DNA of 38,135 nt, taken from an uncultured Reyranella sp. Its GTDB lineage: Bacteria > Pseudomonadota > Alphaproteobacteria > Reyranellales > Reyranellaceae. Below, piece after piece: positions 8,642 through 16,887 of this stretch (positions are counted from its first letter, which is position 1; every line of letters starts with the position of its first letter). Where the stretch lies: positions 1 to 38,135 of the forward strand of contig CALFRN010000522.1 of the NCBI GenBank assembly GCA_937919085.1, read 5' to 3'. Made by a program: the position numbers and the translations under genes. Below the pieces are notes generated by a model. The model had not been told where the DNA came from. It made no database searches and was given only the letters and a program-made list of their open reading frames with translations.

Positions 8642-8782
8642 GGTCCACGAATAGTCCATCACAGCGGACATTTTTCAGACACGCCTTTCGAAAAGGTCGT
8701 TCGCCAATTCCGTGGCAGGCGTCGCGGCGATTTTGGTTCAAGATCGACTGCCTGAACGTGATTTTCAGACACCGACACCGGA

Positions 8783-8806
8783 CAAACAAACCCCGCTCAG
8801 GCGTGG
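8783..8806 (-). terminator. intrinsic terminator of the second peptide-transporter/deacylase operon
   Basis: On the minus strand CCACGC, a CTGA tetraloop and GCGGGG form a six-position stem with one A-G mismatch (8806-8791). It is followed directly by TTTGTTTG (8790-8783). The stem starts 17 bases past the stop codon of the deacylase at 8824, the right place and shape for a factor-independent terminator. Confidence 0.6.
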
Positions 8807-8823
8807 CACGATATGGTCCACCT

Positions 8824-9852
8824 TCAGCCTGGGATATCCGTCGCCAGATGGAACAGACAATCGCCACGCTCGCAGCGCGCGGGGACGCGCTTGCATAGTA
8901 CCAGTCCGGCACGCTTGAAGGACAGGAGGTCGGGCTCTCGCCACGGTGTGTGGTGGAAGTGGATGCGGGCAGCCGGCTGGCCCGCCGTGATCTCCGCGCC
9001 GAGGTCGACCAGAGGCTCGAACAGGCCGCTCTCCGAGGCATAAACGTAATAGTCGTCGCCGCCGATTTCCGTGAGGCGCGTAGGAGAGGGCGCGGGCACC
9101 GGCCCCTGCAACAAACCAACGTGCGCCAGCACCCGGCGCATGCCGCTCTCCATCACCGAGAGGGATGCTGGCGTTACGAGTCCACCGCCGCCGAGTTCGG
9201 TGCCCATGGCCAGAACGCCCTGACGCGCCGAGGCCGACGTGAAGGTCCGGCCGCCACCTTGTGGTGCTGCCGATATGTAGCTGACCGGCGCACCGAAGGC
9301 TTTCAGCAAGTCGACGATCTTGTCCATGCGCGCGGGATCGGGGTGGCGCGGCGCCAGTGCGCTTGGAATGTAGGTGAGCGAGCTGCCGCCGGAGTGAAAA
9401 TCGAAGCCATAGTCGAAGCCCGGCAGCAGGGCGTGCTCGATCCAGTAGGCGATCTGCTGCGTGATCGTCCCTTCCGCGTCTCCGGGGAATGACCGGTTGA
9501 GATTGCCGTCGTCGATCGGCGACGTGCGTTGGCCGGCCATTGCGGCGGGAAAATTGGCCGAAGGCAGGATGACCAAGCGGCCCTTTATGCTTGCGGGCTC
9601 GAGGCTGCGGATCAGGTTCCCGAGTCCGATCTGGCCCTCCCATTCGTCACCATGGTTGCCGGCCTGCATCAGGACGTTAGGACCATCGCCGTTCTTGATG
9701 CGCACGATCGGAATTGGGATCCAGCCATAGGCCGAGCGATGGACCGAATGCGGCACGCGGACAAATCCGGTTGCCTTGCCTTCGGCGTTGAGGTCGATGT
9801 CGGCCGACAGGCGGCTCATGGCCGAGAAATCGGTGGGCTTGGGGGATGTCAT
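8824..9852 (-). CDS. succinylglutamate desuccinylase/aspartoacylase-family deacylase, DoeB-like
   Basis: Zinc-dependent deacylase of the M14/AstE-AspA clan, 342 residues. The zinc ligands are readable: GNHGDEWEG gives His67 and Glu70, and DFHSGG gives His153. SPIDDGNLNRSFPG near 111-124 and the catalytic-glutamate motif GTELGGGG near 230 complete the active site. The same pattern (GNHGDE, DGNLNRSFPG, DFHSGG, TELGGGG) occurs in DoeB, the N-alpha-acetyl-diaminobutyrate deacetylase of ectoine breakdown, but no other doe or ectoine gene is present, so only N-acyl amino acid deacylation is claimed. The ATG at 9852 lies 5 bases after the stop of the permease gene, so it is the last gene of the transporter operon. 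The frame is open further upstream only as a shadow of the permease gene. Confidence 0.88.
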   Translation of the reverse strand: MTSPKPTDFSAMSRLSADIDLNAEGKATGFVRVPHSVHRSAYGWIPIPIVRIKNGDGPNVLMQAGNHGDEWEGQIGLGNLIRSLEPASIKGRLVILPSANFPAAMAGQRTSPIDDGNLNRSFPGDAEGTITQQIAYWIEHALLPGFDYGFDFHSGGSSLTYIPSALAPRHPDPARMDKIVDLLKAFGAPVSYISAAPQGGGRTFTSASARQGVLAMGTELGGGGLVTPASLSVMESGMRRVLAHVGLLQGPVPAPSPTRLTEIGGDDYYVYASESGLFEPLVDLGAEITAGQPAARIHFHHTPWREPDLLSFKRAGLVLCKRVPARCERGDCLFHLATDIPG

Positions 9853-9857
9853 GTTCT

Positions 9858-10760
9858 CTATCGCCTCTCGCTGCGGGGATCGAGCGCGTCCTGCAGGCCG
9901 TCGCCGACGAAATTGAAGGCGATCACCGTCAGAAAGATCAGAAGGCCGGGCCACACGGCGAGCATGGGCGCCGCCTGCAGGAGCTCCTGTGCGCCGGTCA
10001 GCATGTTGCCCCAGCTCGCGGCCGGCGGCTGGATGCCGAGGCCGAGGAACGACAGGGTCGATTCCAGCAGGATCAGCGCGCCGGTCGACATCGTGGTTGC
10101 GACCAGCAAGGAGCCTGCGGCGTTGGGCAGGATATGCCGGAACATGATCCGTTCCGGCCGCGCGCCGAGCGACACCGCGGCCCGCGTGAAGTCCCGCGCC
10201 TTCAGCGACAGCGTTTCGGCGCGCACGAGACGGGCAACCGTCGTCCACCCCGTCAGGCTGACGATGAGGACGATGCGATAGAGCGAAAAGAGTTCGGATT
10301 GCGCGATCTCGACGGGAATGCCGACCTTCCGCGGATCCACCGCGGCGAGAACGATCAGCAAGGGCAACAGCGGAAGCGAGATCACCCCGTCGGTGAAGCG
10401 CATGAGTAAGCTGTCGAGGCGTCCGCCGACGTAGCCGGCGACGACGCCGATCAGCGCCCCCAGAACGGCGGACAGGAGCGCACCCGAGATGCCGACAAGC
10501 ATCGAGACGCGGCCGCCGTCCAGCAGGCGCTGGAAGAGGTCGCGACCGAGGTCATCGGTGCCCAGCCAGAACTGGCCGGAGGGCGGCTCGAAGCGGCGGA
10601 ACAGGTCGGTCTGGGTCGGATCGACGCCGCGCAGGTCGGCGATCAGCGGCGCGGCGAGCGACAGGATCACCATGACCACGAGGAAGATCAGCGACGCCCG
10701 GGCGAGGTGGTGCCGCAGCAGGCGGCTCCAGGCGCGCCGGCCGAGGACGGCGGCTGTCAT
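9858..10760 (-). CDS. peptide-type ABC transporter permease, DppC-like (second system)
   Basis: Inner-membrane permease, 300 residues. The ATG at 10760-10758 overlaps the TGA of the upstream permease gene (ATGA), which means translational coupling. Features: first helix ASLIFLVVMVILSLAAPLIA, then FWLGTDDLGRDLFQRLLDGG near 75, a coupling loop RDFTRAAVSLGARPERIMF near 190, and ESTLSFLGLGIQPPAASWGN near 235. It pairs with the DppB-like protein encoded just before it. Sequence differs clearly from the permease at 3028, so the two systems are not a recent duplication. Confidence 0.92.
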   Translation of the reverse strand: MTAAVLGRRAWSRLLRHHLARASLIFLVVMVILSLAAPLIADLRGVDPTQTDLFRRFEPPSGQFWLGTDDLGRDLFQRLLDGGRVSMLVGISGALLSAVLGALIGVVAGYVGGRLDSLLMRFTDGVISLPLLPLLIVLAAVDPRKVGIPVEIAQSELFSLYRIVLIVSLTGWTTVARLVRAETLSLKARDFTRAAVSLGARPERIMFRHILPNAAGSLLVATTMSTGALILLESTLSFLGLGIQPPAASWGNMLTGAQELLQAAPMLAVWPGLLIFLTVIAFNFVGDGLQDALDPRSERR

Positions 10761-11737
10761 GCCGTGCCCGCCGACAGGGAAACGCGCGGATCGACCCAGG
10801 CGTAGGCGAGATCGGCCAGCAGGTTGCCTGCGATGGTTGCCGCTGTGGCGATCAGCAGGCCGATGAGGGCGAGGTTGTAGTCGTTCTCGAGGATGGCCTG
10901 ATAGATCGCCTTGCCCATCCCCGGCCAGGCGAACATCGTTTCGGTGATCAGCGCTCCGGAGAAGAGCCCGCCGAACGACAGGGCAAGGATGGTGAGCACG
11001 GGTGTGAACGCGTTGCCGAAGGCGTGCCGCCAGCGCACCACTCGCTCCGACGCGCCCTTGGCGCGGGCGGTGCGGATATAGTCCTGCCGCAACACCTCGA
11101 TCATCGCGCCGCGCATGAAGCGCGTGTAGGAGCTGAGCTGGACGAGCGTCAGCGTCAGGACCGGCAGGAGCAGATGACGGACTTGCTCCTGCAAGCCGGT
11201 CATCCACGGCGTACCGGGTCTTATGTCGGCCATGCCGCCGGCGGGGAGCCAACCCAGTGTGACCGAGAAGAGCATGATCAACAACAGCGCCAGCCAGAAG
11301 GAAGGCACGGAAATACCGGCGAAGCAGAACAGGTTGATCGCATAGTCTGCCGCGCTGCGCGGACGCGCGGCGGCCCAGATACCGAGCGGCAGCGCAATCG
11401 CCACGGCGATCAGGAAGGCGATGCCGGCCAGCAGGAGCGTGTTGAGCAGGCGCGGCCAGAGCACCGTCAGCACCGGCTGGCCATACGAACGCGAGTAGCC
11501 GAAATTGCCTTGGATGGCTTCGAACGCCCAGGCGGCGTACCGCTCGAGCAGAGGCTTGTCGAGCCCATAGGCGGCGCGCAGGCGGGCGGCATCCGCGCTG
11601 TTCATCGATGGGTCGCCGGAGATCATCATGTCGATCGGATCGCCCGGCATGAGACCGATCAAGAGGAAGACGACGAGGCTCATCAGCGCGAGCGTGATTG
11701 CCGTCTGGATGGTGCGCCCGAAGAGATAGCGACTCAC
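10757..11737 (-). CDS. peptide-type ABC transporter permease, DppB-like (second system)
   Basis: Inner-membrane permease, 326 residues. The start is GTG at 11737-11735, overlapping the TGA of the binding-protein gene, with GGAG 5 bases upstream; the frame is open further upstream but only as a shadow of the binding-protein gene. It opens MSRYLFGRTIQTAITLALMS, a normal DppB first helix, with LMPGDPIDMMISGDPSMN in the first external loop, the coupling loop IEVLRQDYIRTARAKGA near 220, and ETMFAWPGMGKAIYQAI near 270. Both junctions in this operon are 4-base overlaps, so permeases and binding protein should be made together. Confidence 0.92.
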   Translation of the reverse strand: MSRYLFGRTIQTAITLALMSLVVFLLIGLMPGDPIDMMISGDPSMNSADAARLRAAYGLDKPLLERYAAWAFEAIQGNFGYSRSYGQPVLTVLWPRLLNTLLLAGIAFLIAVAIALPLGIWAAARPRSAADYAINLFCFAGISVPSFWLALLLIMLFSVTLGWLPAGGMADIRPGTPWMTGLQEQVRHLLLPVLTLTLVQLSSYTRFMRGAMIEVLRQDYIRTARAKGASERVVRWRHAFGNAFTPVLTILALSFGGLFSGALITETMFAWPGMGKAIYQAILENDYNLALIGLLIATAATIAGNLLADLAYAWVDPRVSLSAGTA

Positions 11738-13389
11738 TGCGTCTCCCAGCGCCACTGTTCGATCCAGAGAGTCGAACTGTTCAGCGTGCCGGTGGGCGTG
11801 ACGCCTTTCAGCGCCTTGGGGATCACGAAGGGATCGACGCGAAAGAACAGCGGCAGCGACGGCAGGTCGTCGGCGGCCAGGCGCTGGATCTCGGCGAACA
11901 GCGCGCGGCGCTTGGTGAAGTCGAGCTCGCGCTCGGCGGCGTCCAGCGCCTTGTCCATTTGCGGATTGGCATAGCCCGGATAGTTCTGGCCGCTCCAGCC
12001 GTTCTTGGCCGAGGGAATTTCCTCGGAATGCAGCGAGGAGCGCGGCACGCCCTCGGGGCGCTGCACCCAGGCATACATGCCGAGCCCGCCATAGGTCCGC
12101 CGGTTCATCGCCTCGAAGAAGATGCGCGGCGGTTCGGCCTTGAGGCGGACGTCGATGCCGACCTGACGGAGCTGGCTCTGGATCACCTGCGCCACCAGCT
12201 CGCGCACCCGGTTGCCGGCCGTGGTGCCGAGCTCGATCCACAGCCGGTCGCCGGCGGCGTTCTGGCGGACGTTGTTGCGGATCGTGGCGAAACCCGCCTC
12301 GTCGAGCAGCTTCCTGGCGGCCACGGGATCGTAGCTGTACTGCCGCGCCGTCGGGCTGAACATCGGATCGAGGTCGCTGATGCCGCCGTGCGCGATCGGC
12401 TGCTTGCCGTCGAACAGCTTCTCGGAGATCGCCTTGCGATCGATCGCAAGCAGCATCGCCTGGCGTACGCGCCTGTCGGCCAGCAGCTTGTTGTCGAGGT
12501 TGACGTCGATATGCTCCCAGATCAGCGCCGGCTTGTAGACGACGTTGTACTTCGTGCCATGGCGCTTCTCGAAGGCGATCGCCTGGTCGAGCGAGAGGCC
12601 GAGCTCGCCCAACACATAGTCGACGCTGCCCGACAGGAGGTTGGCCTCGAGGGCCGCGGTATTCTCGATGATCTTGATGACGATGCGCTTGAAGTGCGGC
12701 TTCTCGCCGGTCCAGGTCTGGTTCGGCTCCAGCGCCACCCGGCTGCCGGGCACGATCTCGACCAGGCGGTAGGGGCCGAAGGCCAGCGCCGGATTGGTCG
12801 ATTGCGTGTCATAGGCGGTCTTGTTGCGATATTCGGCCGGGTTGGCGTCGAAGATCGGCTTCTCGACGTGCGCCGGCAGAAGTTGAAGCCCGATGCTGTT
12901 GTAGTCGAAGGTGACGCGGTCGATCGTCATGGTGAAGCGGCGGTCGTCCTTCACGTCGAGCTTGATGATGCGCTTGTAGCCCTCGGAGGAGGCGACGCCC
13001 GACAGCGGGTGCTTGCCGACCTCGAGGGTGAAGGCCACGTCCTTTGCCGAGACCGGCACGCCGTCGCCCCAGCGCATGTCGCGCAATTCGACGTCCAACT
13101 CCATGCCCTTCTTGCCATCAGGCAGGTCGATCACGCGCGCCTTGCCGTTCTCGATGGTCGGCAGCTCGGTGCAGACCAGGCAGACCAGCTTCCAACTCGC
13201 GTCGTAGGCGGTGACCGGCCGCGACGTCATGTTGGAGATCAGCGACTTGGCCAGCATCGAGCTGATGATCGGGTTCCAGGTCCCCGGCATCTGCGTCATG
13301 GCGAGCACCAGCTCGTCCTTGGCACGGGCGGGGGTGGCGAGCGCGCAAAGCGCGGCGAAAAGCAACAGCAGGCGATGGATCATATTCAT
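11734..13389 (-). CDS. peptide-type ABC transporter substrate-binding protein (second system)
   Basis: Periplasmic family-5 binding protein, 551 residues. A Sec signal peptide (IHRLLLLFAALCALATPARA) is cleaved near residue 23. Family features include MRWGDGVPVSAKDVAFTLE near 105-123, FGPYRLVEIVPGSRV near 205, and a DRRVRQAMLLAIDRKAI stretch near 310. Two ATGs (13389 and 13383) are possible; neither has a clear Shine-Dalgarno sequence. It is followed by overlapping permease genes, but no ATPase gene occurs in this cluster, so the importer must borrow ATPases from elsewhere, perhaps the pair at 3978-6033. pyrE lies 51 bases upstream on the same strand. The ligand is unknown; the deacylase at the operon end suggests N-acylated amino acids or peptides. 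Confidence 0.92.
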   Translation of the reverse strand: MNMIHRLLLLFAALCALATPARAKDELVLAMTQMPGTWNPIISSMLAKSLISNMTSRPVTAYDASWKLVCLVCTELPTIENGKARVIDLPDGKKGMELDVELRDMRWGDGVPVSAKDVAFTLEVGKHPLSGVASSEGYKRIIKLDVKDDRRFTMTIDRVTFDYNSIGLQLLPAHVEKPIFDANPAEYRNKTAYDTQSTNPALAFGPYRLVEIVPGSRVALEPNQTWTGEKPHFKRIVIKIIENTAALEANLLSGSVDYVLGELGLSLDQAIAFEKRHGTKYNVVYKPALIWEHIDVNLDNKLLADRRVRQAMLLAIDRKAISEKLFDGKQPIAHGGISDLDPMFSPTARQYSYDPVAARKLLDEAGFATIRNNVRQNAAGDRLWIELGTTAGNRVRELVAQVIQSQLRQVGIDVRLKAEPPRIFFEAMNRRTYGGLGMYAWVQRPEGVPRSSLHSEEIPSAKNGWSGQNYPGYANPQMDKALDAAERELDFTKRRALFAEIQRLAADDLPSLPLFFRVDPFVIPKALKGVTPTGTLNSSTLWIEQWRWETQ

Positions 13390-13414
13390 CGCACCGTTGC
13401 ATCCGCGACGGAAT

Positions 13415-13428
13415 GAGGCAACCGCCTC
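13415..13428 (-). terminator. weak hairpin between pyrE and the binding-protein gene
   Basis: GAGGC and GCCTC form a perfect five-pair stem around a four-base loop. It lies 12 bases past the pyrE stop and 25 bases before the binding-protein ATG. Only ATTCCG follows on the minus strand, so any termination would be partial. Confidence 0.3.
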
Positions 13429-13440
13429 GGCAGAATAGGT

Positions 13441-14223
13441 TTAGCGTCCCAGCATGGCTCGCGGGGCCGGTGGCCGGCCACCATGATTGGCCGACCACTG
13501 CTCTGGTGCCTCAAGGAAGGCCCGCGTCTCGGTGAGGCCGCGCTCGTCGAAGTACTTGTGCTTCTGGGCGGCTTCCAGAGCATCCCACCAAGTCGCCAGC
13601 GCGTGCAGCTTGACGCCGCCGGCGGCCAGCATCTCGATGCTCTGGGGGAAAATGCCGTAGTGAAAGATCACGAAGCAATCAGTCACCTTTGCCTCGGCCT
13701 TCTTCAGTGCCTCGATGAAAACCAGCTTGCTGCCGCCATCGGTGGCGAGATCCTCGACCAGCAAGACGCGCTTGCCGGGCTTGAGGTCGCCCTCGATCTG
13801 GGCCATGCGGCCGAAGCCCTTTGGCTCCTTGCGGACATAGATCATCGGCTTCTTGGCAAGAGCCGCCAGGAACGCGGCGAACGGGATGCCTGCGGTTTCA
13901 CCGCCGGCCACGACGTCGATCTTGTTCCAGCCGATGTCCTTGTCGATCATCTTGAGCGCGTGGTTCATGATCTTCGCGCGGGCCTCGGGAAAGGAGATGA
14001 GCTTCCGGCAATCGATGTAGACCGGACTCGCCCGCCCCGAGGTGAAGATATACGGGTTGTCGGGCCGGCAATGGATAGCTTCGATATCGAGCAGCAGGCG
14101 TGCGGTTTCACGCGCCGCTGCCGTGCCGCTGGTCCGGGCCGATGCCGCGGTTCCATTGAGCCTTCCAGCCGGCTTGTCCACAGGTGAAGTACCGGGCGAC
14201 TTTGCTTTCTTCTTCGCCGCCAT
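13441..14223 (-). CDS. pyrE: orotate phosphoribosyltransferase
   Basis: Makes orotidine 5'-phosphate from orotate and PRPP in pyrimidine synthesis, in the cytoplasm. The PRPP-binding motif is VLLVEDLATDGGS at 153-165, with KPMIYVRKEPKGFG near 125-138 supplying the lysine-rich loop and FTSGRASPVYIDCRKLISFP near 60-79 the N-terminal orotate-site region. The start at 14223 has GGGGGA about 9 bases upstream and gives 260 residues. The first 38 residues are a Lys/Ala/Thr/Pro-rich extension with no family counterpart in short PyrE proteins. An open frame reaches back to 14316, but that part would overlap the promoter. No other pyrimidine gene is nearby. Confidence 0.92.
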   Translation of the reverse strand: MAAKKKAKSPGTSPVDKPAGRLNGTAASARTSGTAAARETARLLLDIEAIHCRPDNPYIFTSGRASPVYIDCRKLISFPEARAKIMNHALKMIDKDIGWNKIDVVAGGETAGIPFAAFLAALAKKPMIYVRKEPKGFGRMAQIEGDLKPGKRVLLVEDLATDGGSKLVFIEALKKAEAKVTDCFVIFHYGIFPQSIEMLAAGGVKLHALATWWDALEAAQKHKYFDERGLTETRAFLEAPEQWSANHGGRPPAPRAMLGR

Positions 14224-14266
14224 GCTGCTTTTCCCCCACGCCGCTTGCGACAAAATGACGGCCGTG

Positions 14267-14295
14267 TGTTTAGCGTTCATCCACAGGACCGGCAA
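14267..14295 (-). promoter_or_regulatory. candidate sigma-70 promoter for pyrE
   Basis: On the minus strand TTGCCG (14295-14290) and TAAACA (14272-14267) are separated by 17 bases. Predicted transcription start near 14260 would leave a leader of about 37 bases containing the GGGGGA ribosome site. A short leader leaves little room for attenuator control. Confidence 0.4.
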
Positions 14296-14335
14296 GAGCG
14301 TCGGGTGGGAATTCACTCGTCCACCTGTGTCGAAT

Positions 14336-14974
14336 TCAGTCAGTCTTCTTAAGAGACTTACGTGTTGTTGCGGCCGTAGGCAGACGCCAGCCCCGGTAAA
14401 TCGACATCAGGCGGATGAAAAGGCAAAGACCCGCTCCGAACAGGGCGGTGGGCAGGACCGGCAAATCGGCCCAGTGCCCCAAGGAAACCGAGCCAGCCCC
14501 GGCCAAAGCCGCCACGGCATAGAGTTCCGAGCGCAGCACGGACGGCACCTGCAAGGTCAACAGGTCACGAGCGACACCGCCGCCGATGCAGGTGACCATG
14601 CCCATCACCGCGGCCATCACGGGATCGAGGCCGTAGGTCAGCGCTTTTTCGGTTCCGGTCACGGCGAAAAGGCATAGTCCGGCGGCGTCGAACAGCAACA
14701 CCGGCGTTTTCAGGCGCGCGATCACGTCCGCAGCGAGGAAGCCCAGGAGTCCGGCAGCGACAGGAGTCAGCAGGTAACGCCAGTCGGCGATGGCGGCCGG
14801 TGGTACAGCACCGATCAACAGATCGCGGGCAATACCGCCCGCGACACCAGCCGCCCAGGCGATCACCAGTACCCCAAACAGGTCGAGCCGCCGGCGAACG
14901 CCACGGGTGGCGCCGCTGACGGCGAACACGAAAGTGGCGCCAAGGTCCATCGCCTCGAACAGCATTGCTGTCAC
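14336..14974 (-). CDS. TRIC/UPF0126-family membrane protein (trimeric intracellular cation channel type)
   Basis: Small inner-membrane protein, 212 residues, about seven membrane helices, built from two related halves. Each half has the family glycine-arginine motif: AGVAGGIARDLLIG near 42-55 and IGGGVARDLL near 129-138. Members of this family (YicG-like) form monovalent cation channels. The start taken is GTG at 14974 (MTAMLFEAMDLG); the ATG at 14965, three codons later, is equally possible. It is divergent from the DUF1345 gene with 61 bases between starts. It lies 112 bases upstream of pyrE, which has its own candidate promoter. Confidence 0.85.
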   Translation of the reverse strand: MTAMLFEAMDLGATFVFAVSGATRGVRRRLDLFGVLVIAWAAGVAGGIARDLLIGAVPPAAIADWRYLLTPVAAGLLGFLAADVIARLKTPVLLFDAAGLCLFAVTGTEKALTYGLDPVMAAVMGMVTCIGGGVARDLLTLQVPSVLRSELYAVAALAGAGSVSLGHWADLPVLPTALFGAGLCLFIRLMSIYRGWRLPTAATTRKSLKKTD

Positions 14975-15035
14975 AATACACCGATTGCCGCCGTGCGCCG
15001 AGATGGCAGAGTGCGGCCAGGGGAGTGGGGTGGAA

Positions 15036-15698
15036 ATGAGTTCCTTTCGGGAAGGACGGCTCTACCGTTTTGTCATTGGCCGCCGCCGCCTGCTGTCGTC
15101 GATCGCTGTCGGTCTGGTGTTGCTGACGCTATTGCCCGACTGGATGCGCGAAGCGACCCGGCTGCTGGTGGCCTGGGATGTTACGACGCTTCTCTATGTC
15201 GTCCTGACCTTCAATATGATTGCACGTTCGACTGTCGAGACCTGCCGGGCGCGGGCCGCACAGTACGACGAAGGTGAACAGTTGATCCTGCTCATCGTGG
15301 TCGTCAGCGCCGCCGCCAGTTTCGGCGCGATTTTCGCAGAACTGGCCACTGTAAAATCCAACGGCGAAGGCTACGTCGAGTGTCTGGTGGTCGCGGGTGT
15401 CACGGTCGCGCTGTCCTGGACCTTCACGCACCTGGTTTTCACCCTGCACTACGCCCACGTCTACTATAAGCCCGACGACGACGGGCCGGGCGGCCTGAGG
15501 TTTCCCGGTGACTGCGAGCCGGACTATCGCGACTTCGTCTACTATTCCTTCGTCATCGGTTGCGCGACCCAGACCGCCGACGTAGCCACCGTCTCGCGTT
15601 CCATGCGCCGGCTCAGCCTCGTGCATGGCATCGTGGCCTTTGCCTTCAACTCGACCATCCTGGCCTTGATGATCAATGTCGGGTCGAGCCTCATCTAG
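15036..15698 (+). CDS. DUF1345-family membrane protein
   Basis: Integral membrane protein of unknown function, 220 residues with about five hydrophobic segments (VGLVLLTLL, VTTLLYVVLTFNMIA, LILLIVVVSAAASFGAIFAE, VTVALSWTFTHLVFTLHY, GIVAFAFNSTILALMINVG). Family marks are the conserved FTLHYAHVYY near 130-140, a GGLRFPGDCEPDYRDFVYYS stretch near 147-166 and CATQTADVATVS near 170-181. The ATG at 15036 follows a GGAG/GGTGG-rich stretch; a longer frame is open upstream but overlaps the divergent gene. It is divergent from the TRIC-type channel gene. Function cannot be inferred from the neighbours. Confidence 0.85.
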   Translation: MSSFREGRLYRFVIGRRRLLSSIAVGLVLLTLLPDWMREATRLLVAWDVTTLLYVVLTFNMIARSTVETCRARAAQYDEGEQLILLIVVVSAAASFGAIFAELATVKSNGEGYVECLVVAGVTVALSWTFTHLVFTLHYAHVYYKPDDDGPGGLRFPGDCEPDYRDFVYYSFVIGCATQTADVATVSRSMRRLSLVHGIVAFAFNSTILALMINVGSSLI

Positions 15699-15699
15699 C

Positions 15700-15735
15700 G
15701 GCCATGTTCGCAAGCGCCGTAGCGCTGCGGTGGCC
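15700..15735 (+). terminator. stem-loop downstream of the DUF1345 gene
   Basis: An outer GGCCA/TGGCC stem (15700-15704, 15731-15735) encloses an inner perfect AGCGC-CGTA-GCGCT hairpin (15713-15726). It begins immediately after the stop codon. No T-run follows, so intrinsic termination would be weak. Confidence 0.3.
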
Positions 15736-15792
15736 ATTCGCCGGTTCGCCTCGCGCTGTGACGTTCTTCTGTAGATGACCGGTGGTGGTATG

Positions 15793-15818
15793 CAAGTGCA
15801 TCTGTTCAATTGCACTTG
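15793..15818. promoter_or_regulatory. perfect 8-base inverted repeat upstream of the HAD phosphatase gene
   Basis: CAAGTGCA at 15793-15800 and TGCACTTG at 15811-15818 are exact inverted copies around 10 bases. The dyad lies 48 bases before the phosphatase start. Arm length and spacing suit either a dimeric regulator site or a leader hairpin. No -10/-35 pair is convincing here. Confidence 0.4.
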
Positions 15819-15866
15819 ATGTCCGGTGCTGACTTCGTACGGTGGGCGACGGCCAGAGGAGGCATC

Positions 15867-16871
15867 ATGCGTCGCAGAGCATTCGTCATGGGACTCGCCG
15901 TCGTGGCCGCGGCCCAGTCCGTCGGAATGCCATCGTTCGGCCAGACCGATCCGTTGCCGTCGTGGAACGAAGGGCGGGTCAAGCAATCGATCCTCGAGTT
16001 CGTCGCCCGTGTCACCATGACGGGCAGCCGTGATTTCGTCCCGGTGGCAGAACGCATCGCTACCTTCGACAACGACGGAACCCTGTGGGTCGAGCAACCC
16101 ATATACGTCCAGGTCGTCTTCGCCATGGATCGTGTGAAGGCGTTGGCGCCGCAGCATCCGGAATGGACGACCCAGGAGCCCTTCAAGTCAGTTCTCGCCG
16201 ATGATCGCGCTGCGTTGGCTGCCATCGGTGAGAAAGGGCTGCTCGAGATCATTGCCGCCACCCATGTCGGCCTCACCACCGAGGAGTTCGCCAGGATGGT
16301 CAGCGAGTGGATTGCCACCGCACGCCATCCGCGTTTCAATCGGCTCTACACTGACCTCGTCTACCAGCCGATGCTCGAGTTGATGGCCCTTCTGCGCGCC
16401 AACGGCTTCAAGACCTTCATCGTCTCCGGCGGTGGCATCGAGTTCATGCGCCCGTGGACCGAGAGGGTCTACGGTATCCCGCCGGAGCAGGTTGTCGGTT
16501 CCTCCGGTGTCACCAAATTCGTGAAGCAGTCGGGCGGCGAACCGGTGTTGCTGAAGGAGCCGAAGGTTGAGTTCATCGACGACGGCCCGGGAAAGCCCGT
16601 CGGTATCAACCGGTTCATCGGCCGGCGACCGATTCTGGCCTTCGGCAACTCCGATGGCGACCAGCAGATGCTGGAGTGGACGGCGGCCGGTGCCGGCGCA
16701 CGCTTCATGGGCATCGTCCACCACACCGACGCGGTGCGCGAATATGCCTACGACCGGAACTCCCCGATCGGGCGCCTCGACAAGGCCTGGGACGAGGCAG
16801 TCCGGCGCAAGTGGGCTATCGCCAGCATGAAGTCCGACTGGAAAGTCATATTTCCGTTCGAACTGAAGTGA
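15867..16871 (+). CDS. exported HAD-family phosphatase with Tat-type signal
   Basis: Haloacid-dehalogenase-superfamily phosphohydrolase, 334 residues. The ATG at 15867 follows AGGAGG closely (4 bases) and is preferred over an upstream ATG at 15810, which lacks one. The N-terminus MRRRAFVMGLAVVAAAQSVG carries a twin-arginine signal (RRxFV), so the enzyme is probably folded before export to the periplasm. HAD motifs: FDNDGTLW with Asp68 and Asp70, SGGG at 187-190 in FIVSGGG, and FGNSDGDQQM at 259-268 for magnesium. The pattern resembles phosphoserine-phosphatase-like exported HADs. The substrate is unknown. The DUF333 gene begins 16 bases after its stop and should be co-transcribed. Confidence 0.85.
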   Translation: MRRRAFVMGLAVVAAAQSVGMPSFGQTDPLPSWNEGRVKQSILEFVARVTMTGSRDFVPVAERIATFDNDGTLWVEQPIYVQVVFAMDRVKALAPQHPEWTTQEPFKSVLADDRAALAAIGEKGLLEIIAATHVGLTTEEFARMVSEWIATARHPRFNRLYTDLVYQPMLELMALLRANGFKTFIVSGGGIEFMRPWTERVYGIPPEQVVGSSGVTKFVKQSGGEPVLLKEPKVEFIDDGPGKPVGINRFIGRRPILAFGNSDGDQQMLEWTAAGAGARFMGIVHHTDAVREYAYDRNSPIGRLDKAWDEAVRRKWAIASMKSDWKVIFPFELK

Positions 16872-16887
16872 CGAGAGGAACTAGAAG

